Shown: positions 1-7,883, counted from the stretch's first letter. The stretch is 64,000 nt of DNA from Empedobacter tilapiae (GCF_004785645.1 NZ_SRPE01000007.1:182723-246722), one strand, 5' to 3'. Program-made: numbers and translations. The notes: generated from the sequence alone by a model not told the origin.

Positions 1-162
1 AATAATTTAGCTAAATGGATTTTAAATAAAAAACCATATCGATGGACAGGAATGGTAGAAGCTAAAAACGAATTTGTCAATTCATCTATTACAGATGATT
101 TCGATTATCTCATTTTCATTAATCAAAGTTCAATTTCAACTTTACTTCATGAAATCGAATAA
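1..162 (+). CDS. C-terminal end of an unidentified protein (partial)
   Basis: An open frame runs in from the left edge and ends at a TAA at 160-162, giving the last 53 residues of a protein. The tail contains a hydrophobic strand FDYLIFINQSSIS followed by an acidic end. That strand faintly resembles the C-terminus of erythromycin-esterase-like proteins, but this is too short to name a family. It lies 91 bases upstream of the DHH gene on the same strand. No start is visible, so it is a real but partial coding region of unknown function. Confidence 0.5.
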   Translation, partial: NNLAKWILNKKPYRWTGMVEAKNEFVNSSITDDFDYLIFINQSSISTLLHEIE

Positions 163-240
163 TTATCAATTGTAATGCTAAAAAATCTATTTCTTACGTT
201 TTTATTTATCTCGACTATTCTACTATTTCACTTGTTTGTT

Positions 241-248
241 TATCTTTG
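241..248 (+). promoter_or_regulatory. Candidate -7 promoter box (TATCTTTG)
   Basis: TATCTTTG matches the Bacteroidota -7 consensus TAnnTTTG exactly. A start point about 6 bases downstream would fall on or next to the ATG at 254, so the mRNA would be leaderless or have a leader of only a few bases before the ATG at 260. No convincing -33 TTG element lies 19-21 bases upstream. Confidence 0.4.
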
Positions 249-253
249 CAACT

Positions 254-1279
254 ATGCAAATGACAAATTTCGAAGAGCTAAAAGCTCTTTTAAAATCAAC
301 ACCAAAGAAAATTGCAATTCTACCGCACAAAAATCCTGATGGAGATGCGATAGGTTCTACATTGGCGATGTATCATTATTTGAACAAATTGGGACATACA
401 TGTAATATTGTATCTCCTAATGATTTTCCGAAGTTCCTAAAATGGATGCCTTCAGCAAAAGATATTGTAATTGCAGATTACCGACCAAAAGTTGCCGAAG
501 CAATTATACATCAAGCTGAGTTGATTTTTATCTTAGATTTTAATACTGTAAAACGAATTGACGACTTAGGAAACTGGGTTGAACGTTCGAAAGCTCCAAA
601 AATATTAATCGATCATCACCGCGAACCAGATACATTTGATTTTATGTATTCGGATATCGAAATGCCAGCGACTTGTCAAATGGTTTATAATTTTATCGAA
701 GCGATGAATGATTTAGATAAAATTGATAAAGGCATTGCTGAATGTATTTATACTGGAATAATGACGGATACAGGCGGATTCCGTTTTCGTAATACATCGG
801 CAGATACGCACAGAATTGTAGCAGAGTTAATTGATAAAGGTGTAGAAGTAGACAAAGTAACTTCATACGTTAATGATTCACAAACTCAAGGACGTTTAAA
901 GTTATTATCATTAACCCTTAATAATCTAACTTTTTTACCAGAACATCGCACAGCTTTCATGTTCTTAAAACGTGAAGATTTACTAGCAAATGGTTTTCAA
1001 AAAGGAGATACAGAAGGCTTTGTAAATTATGGTTTGAGTGTAGAAAATTTTATCTTTTCTGTAATTTTTATTGAAGACACACATCATAATTTTATTAAAA
1101 TTTCGTTACGCTCCAAAGGTGATTTTGATGTCAATGAATTCTCTCGAAAACATTTTAATGGCGGTGGTCATATGAATGCAGCTGGAGGTCGTTCGGATAT
1201 GAATATGGAAGAAACAATTGCTTATTTCCAGTCACTTTTACCAGAATATCAAGAAAAGTTAGCCAACATCGTGATCTAA
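254..1279 (+). CDS. DHH family phosphoesterase (NrnA-like oligoribonuclease/pAp phosphatase)
   Basis: This is a cytoplasmic DHH/DHHA1 phosphoesterase, a family that removes nucleotides from short RNA oligomers or dephosphorylates pAp. The metal-binding motifs are visible in order: NPDGDAIGS near residue 30, a central FILDFN segment, IDHHREPD near 120, and DTGGFRFRNT near 175. The C-terminal DHHA1 substrate motif GGGHMNAAGG lies near 310. Length (about 341 residues) is typical. The frame is open further upstream with a TTG at 236, but a -7 box lies there, so the ATG at 254 (or 260) is preferred. Its stop overlaps the ATG of gldI by one base, implying co-transcription and translational coupling. 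Substrate choice (nanoRNA, pAp or c-di-AMP-derived pApA) cannot be read from sequence alone. Confidence 0.9.
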   Translation: MQMTNFEELKALLKSTPKKIAILPHKNPDGDAIGSTLAMYHYLNKLGHTCNIVSPNDFPKFLKWMPSAKDIVIADYRPKVAEAIIHQAELIFILDFNTVKRIDDLGNWVERSKAPKILIDHHREPDTFDFMYSDIEMPATCQMVYNFIEAMNDLDKIDKGIAECIYTGIMTDTGGFRFRNTSADTHRIVAELIDKGVEVDKVTSYVNDSQTQGRLKLLSLTLNNLTFLPEHRTAFMFLKREDLLANGFQKGDTEGFVNYGLSVENFIFSVIFIEDTHHNFIKISLRSKGDFDVNEFSRKHFNGGGHMNAAGGRSDMNMEETIAYFQSLLPEYQEKLANIVI

Positions 1280-1806
1280 TGAAAAAAGTTATTTTATTCT
1301 CTTTTGCCATCTTTGCATTGGCAAGCTGTGATCAAAAAGTGATACAATATCCTATTTCGTATTCCAATGACGATTTTATGAAACGTTCGCAAGAACGTGG
1401 AAAATTATTGCATCAAGAAGAATTACAATGGTTTGATGATTATATGAAAACATCTGACTTAAAATTTGTCAAAACAAATTCAGGCTTTTGGATTTCTAAT
1501 AGCGGTCAACGAACAGCTCAAACAGCAAATAATGGAGATTATATCGAATTTGAATATCAAGTAACTGATCTCGAAAACAATATTTTATATTCATACAACG
1601 AAAATAAAATTCAGAAAATAGTTCTAGGAAAAGCTGATATTGTAAGAGGTTTACAAGCTGGTTTACAACTTATACCAGAAGGTGAAACTACGAAGTTATT
1701 ATTACCTTCATTTTTAGCCTACGGAGGTTATGGAGATACGCAAAAAATTGCACCAGACACCCCGATTATTATGGATGTAAAAGTTTTAAAAATACAAAAA
1801 CACTAA
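1279..1806 (+). CDS. gldI: GldI-like FKBP-type peptidyl-prolyl isomerase lipoprotein
   Basis: A 175-residue lipoprotein. The signal peptide ends in the lipobox LASC with the lipidated Cys at residue 17, so it should sit in the cell envelope. The C-terminal half (about 85-172) is an FKBP-type PPIase domain with the usual GDYIEFEYQV strand, the PEGETTKLLLPSFLAYGG segment and a terminal MDVKVLKI strand. Small FKBP lipoproteins beside a DHH gene in Flavobacteriia correspond to GldI, needed for gliding in Flavobacterium johnsoniae. Non-gliding relatives keep it as a general envelope foldase, so motility should not be inferred from this gene alone. Its ATG overlaps the preceding stop. Confidence 0.8.
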   Translation: MKKVILFSFAIFALASCDQKVIQYPISYSNDDFMKRSQERGKLLHQEELQWFDDYMKTSDLKFVKTNSGFWISNSGQRTAQTANNGDYIEFEYQVTDLENNILYSYNENKIQKIVLGKADIVRGLQAGLQLIPEGETTKLLLPSFLAYGGYGDTQKIAPDTPIIMDVKVLKIQKH

Positions 1807-1827
1807 TTATAAAGATTGTAAAATAAA

Positions 1828-2907
1828 ATGAGAAAAATATTATTAATCTTAACAGTCATTACTACCTTAGTTAGTTGTGGCGTTAAAATTCCAAAGTCGA
1901 TGAGTAAAGAAGAATTTAAAAGTTTAGAAGACGGATTGTATGCAAAAATGACAACAAATCATGGTGCAATGACAATCAAATTATACGAAGAAGAAGCACC
2001 TATGACAGTTGCTAACTTTGTAGGTTTAGCAGAAGGTACAAAAGAAAATAAAGCGAAAGCAAAAGGAGTTCCTTTTTATGACGGAATTATCTTTCACCGT
2101 GTAATCAAGGATTTCATGATTCAAGGAGGAGATCCAGACGGAAGAGGTACAGGTGGTCCTGGTTATGATTTCGAAGACGAATTTGATCCAGCTCTAAAAC
2201 ACGACAAAAAAGGAGTTTTATCTATGGCAAATTCAGGGCCTGCAACTAATGGTTCTCAATTTTTCATTACAGAGGTTCCTACACCATGGTTAGACGGTAA
2301 ACATACTATTTTTGGACAAGTAGTAGAAGGATTGGAAGTGGTTGATTCTATTGCAAATGTAGAGAAAACACCAAGCGACAAACCAGTTGTACCAGTTGTT
2401 ATTGAGAAAGTAGAAATCGCTCGCAAAGGGGATAAATATACGAAATATAACGGAGCTGAAGCTTTTGAAGCTGCAAAAGCGAACCACGCAAAAAAACAAG
2501 CAGAAGCAGAAGCAAAAGCAAAAGCAGAAAAAGATGCTGAAATTGCTCGCCAAAAAGAATTAGAAGCAAAAGCTCAGTCTACTCCTTCTGGATTAAAATA
2601 TGTTATTTTAGAAGAAGGAAATGGAGCAAAACCAGTACAAGGAGACCCAATCCAAGTTCATTACACTTTACGTTTAAATGATGGTGAAAAATTAGATTCA
2701 TCTTTCGACCGTAATCAACCATTAGACGCAACTGTTGGTGTAACAGGATTAATTCAAGGTTGGATGGAAGCTTTAACAATGTTCAACAGAGGTACAAAAG
2801 TATTTTTAATCATTCCTTCAGAATTAGGATATGGTACAAGAGGAGCTGGAGGTGTTATTCCACCAAATGCAACTCTATACTTTGATATGGAAGTTTTAGA
2901 TAAATAA
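1828..2907 (+). CDS. Cyclophilin-FKBP fusion peptidyl-prolyl isomerase lipoprotein
   Basis: A 359-residue envelope lipoprotein (lipobox VSC, Cys17) that joins two unrelated PPIase folds. A cyclophilin domain spans about 37-195, with FHRVIKDFMIQGGDP and the TNGSQFFIT active-site stretch. A charged Ala/Lys/Glu-rich helical linker (about 205-250) follows, then an FKBP domain (about 255-358) with VQGDPIQVHYTLRLNDG and the IPSELGYG segment. Both isomerase cores look complete. It lies 21 bases after gldI and probably shares its transcript, making a dedicated envelope proline-isomerase operon. The linker is likely a long rigid helix or coiled coil that separates the two catalytic heads. Confidence 0.9.
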   Translation: MRKILLILTVITTLVSCGVKIPKSMSKEEFKSLEDGLYAKMTTNHGAMTIKLYEEEAPMTVANFVGLAEGTKENKAKAKGVPFYDGIIFHRVIKDFMIQGGDPDGRGTGGPGYDFEDEFDPALKHDKKGVLSMANSGPATNGSQFFITEVPTPWLDGKHTIFGQVVEGLEVVDSIANVEKTPSDKPVVPVVIEKVEIARKGDKYTKYNGAEAFEAAKANHAKKQAEAEAKAKAEKDAEIARQKELEAKAQSTPSGLKYVILEEGNGAKPVQGDPIQVHYTLRLNDGEKLDSSFDRNQPLDATVGVTGLIQGWMEALTMFNRGTKVFLIIPSELGYGTRGAGGVIPPNATLYFDMEVLDK

Positions 2908-2924
2908 AAACTTATATATACAAT

Positions 2925-2957
2925 AAAAAAATCCGCTCAAAATGAGCGGATTTTTTT
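2925..2957. terminator. Bidirectional terminator between convergent genes
   Basis: ATCCGCTCA (2931-2939) pairs with TGAGCGGAT (2943-2951), flanked by an A-run on the left and a T-run on the right. It can end both the PPIase operon on + and the small membrane gene on -. Confidence 0.85.
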
Positions 2958-3183
2958 ATTGTTCCAAAGTAGCTTCTTCATTTTCTGCTTCTACTTTCTT
3001 TTCATATTTTTTTCGAATATAATCAGCTGCTAAGGTTACAGCAATTCCTCCAATTATTCCATAAATAGATCGTTTACCAAAAAATTTAGCAACAGTCACA
3101 CCTGTAGTAGCTGCTGTCGTTAACAATCCTATTTTAGTTCCTTTTTCTTTTTGACTTTTTGTTAATGCTTCTATAATTTTCAT
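2956..3183 (-). CDS. Small membrane protein of unknown function
   Basis: A 75-residue basic protein. An amphipathic N-terminus is followed by two short hydrophobic stretches (about 18-33 and 41-55, TGVTVAKFF and YGIIGGIAVTLAADYI) and a charged tail rich in Lys and Glu (KKYEKKVEAENEE). This looks like a small inner-membrane protein with a cytoplasmic tail. It ends at the bidirectional terminator, which supports it as a genuine transcription unit. I do not recognise a family. Confidence 0.6.
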   Translation of the reverse strand: MKIIEALTKSQKEKGTKIGLLTTAATTGVTVAKFFGKRSIYGIIGGIAVTLAADYIRKKYEKKVEAENEEATLEQ

Positions 3184-3232
3184 AGTTTAGATGTTTCAAT
3201 TTTAGAATAATAAACAATTATCAAACCAAACT

Positions 3233-3577
3233 TTACTTTATAAAATCTTCTACTATTTCTTTTGGACGTCCCACTACTCCATTTTTTTCATCTGTTACAA
3301 TAGGTCGTTGAATCAATTTCGGAAAATCAACCAAAGCATTCAAAACCTCTTCATCTGACATCTCTTTCCCTTTAAAATTAGTTTTCCATTCCTCTTCATT
3401 TATCCTTACAATATCCATCGGTTTCAAATTTAGCTTTGCCAAAATTTCTTTCAATTCTACTTTAGACAAAGGCTCTTTCAAATATTCTCTTACTTCAAAA
3501 TCTTTTCCCGATTCTTCTAAAACCTTAATAGCTTCTCTACTTTTCCCGCAGCGAGAATTATGCAAAATTGTATACAT
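3233..3577 (-). CDS. arsC: ArsC/Spx-family reductase (arsenate reductase-like)
   Basis: A thioredoxin-fold protein of about 114 residues. The N-terminus YTILHNSRCGKSREA carries the catalytic Cys near residue 10 in the ArsC position (CxxS rather than CxxC). The C-terminal half has LIQRPIV and GRPKEIV, matching the conserved Arg region of glutaredoxin-dependent arsenate reductases. The frame extends 9 codons upstream, but the ATG at 3577 places the Cys where the family expects it. No ars regulator or efflux gene is nearby, so the physiological substrate may be a general thiol or arsenate. YffB-type relatives are the main alternative. Confidence 0.75.
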   Translation of the reverse strand: MYTILHNSRCGKSREAIKVLEESGKDFEVREYLKEPLSKVELKEILAKLNLKPMDIVRINEEEWKTNFKGKEMSDEEVLNALVDFPKLIQRPIVTDEKNGVVGRPKEIVEDFIK

Positions 3578-3747
3578 ATCTTTATTTTTAGTAAATTTAA
3601 TCAAATTAAAATGATGAAAAAATTAATCCTATTAACAACATTTTTCTTTATTATTTAATTATACACCGTAATCACTCTTTCAAGAATCAGCTCTAAGTAG
3701 AAATAATTTTTCTTTAAAATAATAAGAAACTTATACAGATTTATATA

Positions 3748-3774
3748 ACAAAAAACTACCCAAAAATCGGGTAG
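3748..3774 (-). terminator. Terminator of the DUF5675 operon
   Basis: Read on -, CTACCC (from + 3774-3769) pairs with GGGTAG (from + 3761-3756), followed by a T-run from + 3755-3748. It sits 11 bases after the last stop of the minus-strand cluster. Confidence 0.7.
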
Positions 3775-3784
3775 CCTTTAAGGA

Positions 3785-3970
3785 TTAAAATAAATCTTCA
3801 TTTTTAAATTTTTGTAACAACAACGAGAGACAAAAACTACTCAAAACTCCTACAAGTGAAAGTAGAACTGTTGAGAAAATATCTTGCCATTGTATACTTG
3901 CATACATACCGCACATTGTACCACAAATCACACTATATTTTGTGTGATCTGGTGGTGGTATCGGATTCAT
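3785..3970 (-). CDS. Tiny single-pass membrane protein
   Basis: About 61 residues if the ATG at 3970 is used. The upstream ATG run at 3988 lies deep inside the previous gene. After a short polar N-terminus with two Cys (VICGTMCGMY) there is one strong transmembrane helix (FSTVLLSLVGVLSSFCLSLLL) and a charged end. It overlaps the preceding membrane gene by 38 bases in another frame and ends just before the operon terminator. Function unknown; with its neighbours it may belong to a lysis-like cassette. Confidence 0.5.
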   Translation of the reverse strand: MNPIPPPDHTKYSVICGTMCGMYASIQWQDIFSTVLLSLVGVLSSFCLSLLLQKFKNEDLF

Positions 3971-4181
3971 CAACAGCATCATCATCAACAGTTAATTGAC
4001 TTACAGCCGTTAAAACACCACCCGTAACAACTAAATATCCTCCCAACTGTACCAATAATGTTGGTAGTACAACAGGAGCGGCAATCAATACACCACCTAT
4101 ACTAGCAGCGACTAAACCTATTGTTCGGATATGTTGAAATAACTTGGGGGTTGGCAATTGCAAACGTTCAATTATATTCAT
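3933..4181 (-). CDS. Small two-helix membrane protein, holin-like in form
   Basis: An 82-residue protein with two hydrophobic segments (about 20-40, GLVAASIGGVLIAAPVVL, and 44-62, VQLGGYLVVTGGVLTAV) joined by a tight turn. An acidic, Asp/Thr-rich tail follows. Its ATG overlaps the stop of the DUF5675 gene by four bases, so the two are translationally coupled. Size, topology and position after a possible hydrolase gene are those of a holin, but no family signature is seen and the label is inference from form. Confidence 0.6.
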   Translation of the reverse strand: MNIIERLQLPTPKLFQHIRTIGLVAASIGGVLIAAPVVLPTLLVQLGGYLVVTGGVLTAVSQLTVDDDAVDESDTTTRSHKI

Positions 4182-4582
4182 AGCGTTTGTTTTTGAATGT
4201 GTAAAAAAACCTCTTCACCTCTCTGTAAATAGTCATAAACAATACTTTTCAATCGTTCAAATGCTTTACGAGAGTCTATTCCTTTTCCTTCTCCGCTTAG
4301 AGAACTAACAGGAGCTATACATCCATTTAGCTCCTTTTGCGCATAATTTGCTGGATGAAACAAAATCAGCGACCGATTCGGTACCAAATCAATCAAGATA
4401 TGCCATCCAAAACGTTCACTAAACCGTCGTTTTAGTGAATACCTACCTTCAGGAATACAAGATTTGCGTATCATATTATCATTCCATGGTAATTCAATAG
4501 TCATACAAATCAGTTGTTGCTGTAACCAAATTTTTCCGTTGGTTCCTTCAGGTAAATACATTCTTTTTAAAATTAATTCCAT
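4178..4582 (-). CDS. DUF5675 family protein
   Basis: A protein of about 134 residues starting MELILKRMYLPEG. The conserved core of the family is visible: TNGKIWLQQQLICMTIELP, SCIPEGRYSLKRR, FGWHILIDLVPNRSLILFHPAN, and a C-terminal GCIAPVSSLSGEGKGIDSR. DUF5675 proteins occur in Bacteroidota and in phages. The His and Cys-Ile-Ala-Pro region resembles L,D-peptidase-like folds, but activity is not established. An upstream ATG at 4609 is possible, though the family normally starts MEL. It is the first gene of a three-gene minus-strand unit with two small membrane proteins, a layout like an endolysin with a holin (inference). Confidence 0.75.
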   Translation of the reverse strand: MELILKRMYLPEGTNGKIWLQQQLICMTIELPWNDNMIRKSCIPEGRYSLKRRFSERFGWHILIDLVPNRSLILFHPANYAQKELNGCIAPVSSLSGEGKGIDSRKAFERLKSIVYDYLQRGEEVFLHIQKQTL

Positions 4583-4841
4583 TTTACATTTTATTTTTTT
4601 GTTAATCATATAGCTTCTAATGTCATGTAAAACTCTAACCTATTTTCTAATAAAACAAACAACAATAGTTCATATGTCATTTTTAATCAATTAAATACAT
4701 TTTTATACCCAATAATCTGATCAAACTATCTTTTCTAAAAAAAATACACTTTTTTTAAAAAAACAATACGAATAAAACAGAAAGTAAATCAAAGCCATTC
4801 ACTTCTACCTAATTTCATAACACAACTTAAAAAAAGAAAAT

Positions 4842-5036
4842 ATGAAAAGAAGAAAACGAATTATCATCTATGCAAAAGATGTACAAAATGCGACTGGAAG
4901 AAGTTATAGACAAAGTCTTCGTTTATTACAAAAAGCCAAAAATAAACTTGGAAAATCAAAAGAAGATATGCTAAGTCTAAGAGAATTTTGCGAGGTATAC
5001 AACATTAATCCCCTCGATTTTGAAGAATCTATATGA
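4842..5036 (+). CDS. Small HTH-like protein common in Bacteroidota
   Basis: A 64-residue basic protein with a predicted helix-turn-helix: IYAKDVQNATGRSYRQSLRLLQKAK, followed by a linker and LREFCEVYNINP. Short proteins of this pattern (AKDVQ..TG+S.R....L..+K, then EFC) recur in Bacteroidota next to excisionase-like genes. It faces away from the DUF5675 unit across a 230-base AT-rich gap and precedes a second HTH gene by 17 bases. A DNA-binding role is likely; the target is unknown. Confidence 0.6.
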   Translation: MKRRKRIIIYAKDVQNATGRSYRQSLRLLQKAKNKLGKSKEDMLSLREFCEVYNINPLDFEESI

Positions 5037-5053
5037 AGTAAAAAAAATAAATT

Positions 5054-5326
5054 ATGAGTGAAAAAGCAATATTTTCTGTTCAATGGTTCAATTCCGTTAT
5101 TCAGAAAATCAATCTATTAGAAGAAAACTGGATGAATAACATTGTGGTATTTAATCAATCTATCCTAATGAATGAACAAGAAGTTCTCCAATTATTACAA
5201 ATTTCATCTACAACTTTAAGACGTTATTGCAACAAAAAATATTTTAAAGTTTACAAAATAGGGAAACGTAATCATTATTTGCAACACGATATTATTAGAG
5301 GTGTTCTTACACATTTAGTCAAATAA
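5054..5326 (+). CDS. Excisionase/MerR-like HTH_17 DNA-binding protein
   Basis: A 90-residue protein. The C-terminal half is an HTH_17 (excisionase-type winged helix) domain: MNEQEVLQLLQISSTTLRRYCNK, then KVYKIGKRNHYLQHDI. The N-terminal 38 residues are helical (VQWFNSVIQKINLLEENW). Such proteins commonly appear in mobile elements and small accessory clusters of Bacteroidota. It is followed directly by a strong terminator, so it ends a two-gene unit. Confidence 0.65.
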   Translation: MSEKAIFSVQWFNSVIQKINLLEENWMNNIVVFNQSILMNEQEVLQLLQISSTTLRRYCNKKYFKVYKIGKRNHYLQHDIIRGVLTHLVK

Positions 5327-5328
5327 CA

Positions 5329-5363
5329 AAAAAAGAGAAATAAATGGTTTATTTCTCTTTTTT
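5329..5363 (+). terminator. Strong terminator after the HTH pair
   Basis: A perfect 16-bp stem: the purine-rich arm at 5329-5344 (AAAAAAGAGAAATAAA) pairs with the arm at 5348-5363 across the loop TGG, ending in a T-run. Confidence 0.85.
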
Positions 5364-5395
5364 AATTCAAATTCTCTTTTAACAAAAAATTCCAA

Positions 5396-5468
5396 AACCA
5401 TCATTGCTGGAAAGTCGAGCGTCAATTCGACATAAAAGCGTTAAAAATGATATATGTTCGCATTTCAC
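5396..5468 (+). repeat. Structured repeat, body A, truncated copy A1
   Basis: Carries the left end of body A (CATTGCTGGAAAGTCGAGCG, then TTAAAAATGATATATG and GTTCGCATTTCA) and then stops abruptly where low-complexity text begins. The right half and the terminal switch hairpin are missing. Confidence 0.7.
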
Positions 5469-5889
5469 CTCCTCTCTCAATACTAATATCTCATCTCTAA
5501 CATCTAATTACTACTTTATACATTTCACATTTTACATCATACATGGTACAACTCTAAAATCTAAATTCTCATATCTAACATCTACATACATAACATCTAC
5601 ATATCGATACACGAACACCGAACAAACCATATAGAACGGATATACAATGGATATACAATGCATACAGCGTGGATATACAACCGATATAGAAAAGTATCAT
5701 TTTCGATATACATCGATACAGGAATTTAACACTTTTTAACACTTAATTTCTCTAACCACAATAGAAACATAGGTTTTATTATGTTTTGCGTTCTACGCTT
5801 AATGTTTTATGTATTTTGTCATTCTGGGCTTGTCTCAGAATCGCATTCAATATGTCATTTCGATTCTAAATCGTCGGATTTTTAATTCT

Positions 5890-6108
5890 TTTTTCAATAT
5901 TCAAATCCTTTTTTAACAATGAATTTATAAATCGTCATTGCTGAAAAGTCGAGTGTCAATTCGGCGTAAAGAGCGTTAAAAATGATTTATGTTCGCATTT
6001 CATATGCGAATGTTCTAAAGCATTTAGCGAGTAGCCGTTATTGACCGACTTGTAAGCACAGACTTGATTTTTTTTGATTCGTTTTTTTTATCAAGAAAAA
6101 AAATGAAT
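5890..6108 (+). repeat. Structured repeat, body A, full copy A2
   Basis: Leader TCAATATTCAAATCC then body A. The basal stem pairs AGTCG (5947-5951), GTCAAT (5955-5960) and CGG (5962-5964) with CGACT (6046-6050), ATTGAC (6040-6045) and CCG (6035-6037). The apical hairpin is TTCGCAT (5992-5998) with ATGCGAA (6004-6010). The terminal module has CTTGAT (6063-6068) and ATCAAG (6090-6095). ATCAAG is also the loop of a second hairpin whose arms are 6077-6089 and 6096-6108. Confidence 0.85.
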
Positions 6109-6287
6109 GTAATAAAATAATGGACTACTAATTATCTTCTTGTTATCATAAATTATGTTCAGAACCTCATCTTTCTGTCATTCTAAACACGGGCACTGAG
6201 GTGCTCGAAGTGCAAAATCTTTCTATCACTTTTTTATTCATAGCTTATATATTTTAATTATCGGTATTCATATGCCCTACGGGGAAC

Positions 6288-6436
6288 AGTCAAAAAAACT
6301 AACGAAAAAAGACTTGGCTGTAAACCTCTCTACTAAAATGTCTTCACTCCACTAAAGATTTAAAAAACCCTACGGGCTAAAACCTTTTTAACGCTGCACT
6401 CAAACATTTTCTTAACGTGAGAGTTTTAATGCCGGT
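6288..6436 (-). repeat. Structured repeat, body D, copy D1 (mirrored orientation)
   Basis: Shares TAAACCTCTCTACTAAAA, CCCTACGGGCTAAAACC and GAGAGTTTTAATGCCGG with the copy at 6548. CTCTC near the left end can pair with GAGAG near the right end, and AAAATGT with ACATTTT inside. The terminal switch at the left end is degenerate here (GTCAAAA and GACTTGG). Confidence 0.65.
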
Positions 6437-6507
6437 TTCTACATCCTTATTCTATACTCAAATCCTTTTTTAACAACATTTGAGATTAAGAATTTGAAAT
6501 TAAAAGG

Positions 6508-6526
6508 AGAAGCTCCAGTGGAGCTT
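6508..6526. repeat. Short palindrome AAGCTCCAGTGGAGCTT module
   Basis: AAGCTCCA pairs with TGGAGCTT around a one-base centre. The flank AATTTGAAATTAAAAGGAG is the reverse complement of the text following the related palindromes at 49030, 50315 and 50783. In two of those copies the palindrome is AAGCTTATAAAGCTT, so the sequence changes but the symmetry stays. Confidence 0.6.
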
Positions 6527-6547
6527 AGGTAATACTTTTATTTAATG

Positions 6548-6710
6548 TCACTTTTTACTTGACTAAAAAGTAACCAAAAAGTCAAGGCCGTAAACCTCTC
6601 TACTAAAAATGTTTTCATTTCACTAAACATTTTACAAACCCTACGGGCTAAAACCTTTTTAACGCTACACTCAAACATTTTCTTAACGAGAGAGTTTTAA
6701 TGCCGGTTTA
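6548..6710 (-). repeat. Structured repeat, body D, copy D2 (mirrored orientation)
   Basis: The switch module reads in mirrored order. ACTTTTTA (6550-6557) pairs with TAAAAAGT (6564-6571) around the loop CTTGAC. That same CTTGAC (6558-6563) can instead pair with GTCAAG (6581-6586). The body follows to GAGAGAGTTTTAATGCCGG. Confidence 0.75.
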
Positions 6711-6715
6711 TTCAT

Positions 6716-6936
6716 CCTTTTTCAATATTCAAATTCATTTTTAACAACGAATTCCAAAACCGTCATTGCTGAAAAGTCGAGCGTCAATTCGGCGTAAAGA
6801 GCGTTAAAAATGATTTACTGTTCACATTTTTATGTGAATGATTTAAAGCATTTAGCGAATAGCCATTATTGACCGACTTCTAAGCACGGACTTGATTTTT
6901 TTTGATTCGTTTTTTTTATCAAGAAAAAAAATGAAT
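6716..6936 (+). repeat. Structured repeat, body A, full copy A3
   Basis: Full-length body A. The apical hairpin is TTCACAT (6821-6827) with ATGTGAA (6832-6838), a paired change relative to copy A2. The switch has CTTGAT (6891-6896) with ATCAAG (6918-6923), and the T-run/A-run hairpin arms are 6905-6917 and 6924-6936. Confidence 0.85.
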
Positions 6937-7230
6937 AATTTTAATCATGCCCCTCAACTTTTTGACACTCACCTCCAAATCATATGACATTTTTATGATC
7001 CTTTTTCAATATTCAAATACATAATACATTTTACAATTCTCTCAAATCTAACATCTAATCTGTACATTTCACCTCCTCTCTCAATACTAATACATTCAAC
7101 CCTCACCAATCCCCTTCATCATCAACCAATTTCGTTCATTGATAACCATAAATCAACATCTTCAAATCATTGATTATAATTTCGAACTGTTGCTGAACCA
7201 TAAGAAAAGTTTAATTTAAAATGTATTAAA

Positions 7231-7878
7231 ATGGGAAAAATTACAGATTCTCTATTGTCTGGTACGCGAGGTCGTACTGGACGAATTGTTGTTTCGAATA
7301 TCGAAGGGCATGAAATCTCTCGTATGCGTCCTCGAAAATCAAACCGAATACCAACGCCAAAACAACAAGTTATAAAAGACAGGTTCAATTTTGCTGTACA
7401 ATTTATACAAGGGTACAAAACATTGGCTAAAACCTATTACGGAAAAAGGTCTGGACTAAAATCACCTTACAACCAAGCAATGGCAAATTTATTACAAGCC
7501 ATTTCATGTGATATGGACACGTTAACTTTTTCAATTCATTACAACAACATTCAATTCACAAAAGGTAATTTACTCGAACCTCAACCTGTAAATGTTACAG
7601 CAGACGATCCACTATCGGCAACGATTACATGGACTAATAATGCAATAGAAGTTGTAGATCAAAATGACACCTTAGTTATATTGTATGCAGAAGATGGTAA
7701 TACAAAAACACAATCAACAGTTGTACAAACAACGGTAAAACGCTCTGAAGAATCTTATGTACTACAATTTCTGCCCAAATATCAAGGAACAGATGTACAT
7801 GTATGGATGAGTTTTTTATCCGTCATAAAACAAGAAGCTTCACCTTCTGTTTATTTAGGTCAAGTCACTGTACTTTAA
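7231..7878 (+). CDS. DUF6266 family protein
   Basis: A 215-residue protein with no signal peptide. The N-terminus MGKITDSLLSGTRGRTGRIV is the conserved start of DUF6266, followed by a basic segment (EISRMRPRKSNRIPTPKQQ) and helical text. The C-terminal half (about 120-215) is strand-rich and looks like an immunoglobulin or fibronectin-type fold (PLSATITWTNN, DTLVILYAEDG, TDVHVWMSFLS). The family is common in Bacteroidota, often in several copies beside mobile or repeat-rich DNA; its function is unknown to me. A clear terminator follows 5 bases after the stop. Confidence 0.75.
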   Translation: MGKITDSLLSGTRGRTGRIVVSNIEGHEISRMRPRKSNRIPTPKQQVIKDRFNFAVQFIQGYKTLAKTYYGKRSGLKSPYNQAMANLLQAISCDMDTLTFSIHYNNIQFTKGNLLEPQPVNVTADDPLSATITWTNNAIEVVDQNDTLVILYAEDGNTKTQSTVVQTTVKRSEESYVLQFLPKYQGTDVHVWMSFLSVIKQEASPSVYLGQVTVL

Positions 7879-7883
7879 CTACT

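Larger units (their letters stand above)
5364..7230. other. 1.9-kb non-coding region made of structured repeats
   Basis: No convincing gene lies here. It holds body-A repeats (5396, 5890, 6716), two body-D repeats (6288, 6548), a fragment of body C (about 6938-7020) and a palindromic module at 6508-6526. Between them are low-complexity tracts rich in ATCTAACATCTAC-like text (about 5470-5600 and 7020-7100) and three short copies of GGATATACAA (5638-5683). Short open frames here translate repeat sequence and have no protein-like composition. Confidence 0.75.

Noticed and set aside
2290..2553. Minus-strand frame inside the PPIase gene
   Set aside because: Shadow of the Ala/Lys-rich linker; Phe/Cys-rich translation with no family likeness.
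3611..3658. Fifteen-codon plus-strand frame reading MMKKLILLTTFFFII
   Set aside because: Looks like a signal peptide left from a lost gene, but nothing recognisable follows; too short to call.
5404..5634. Plus-strand frame rich in Ser/Thr/Tyr
   Set aside because: Spans a truncated A repeat and low-complexity ATCTAACATCTAC-like text.
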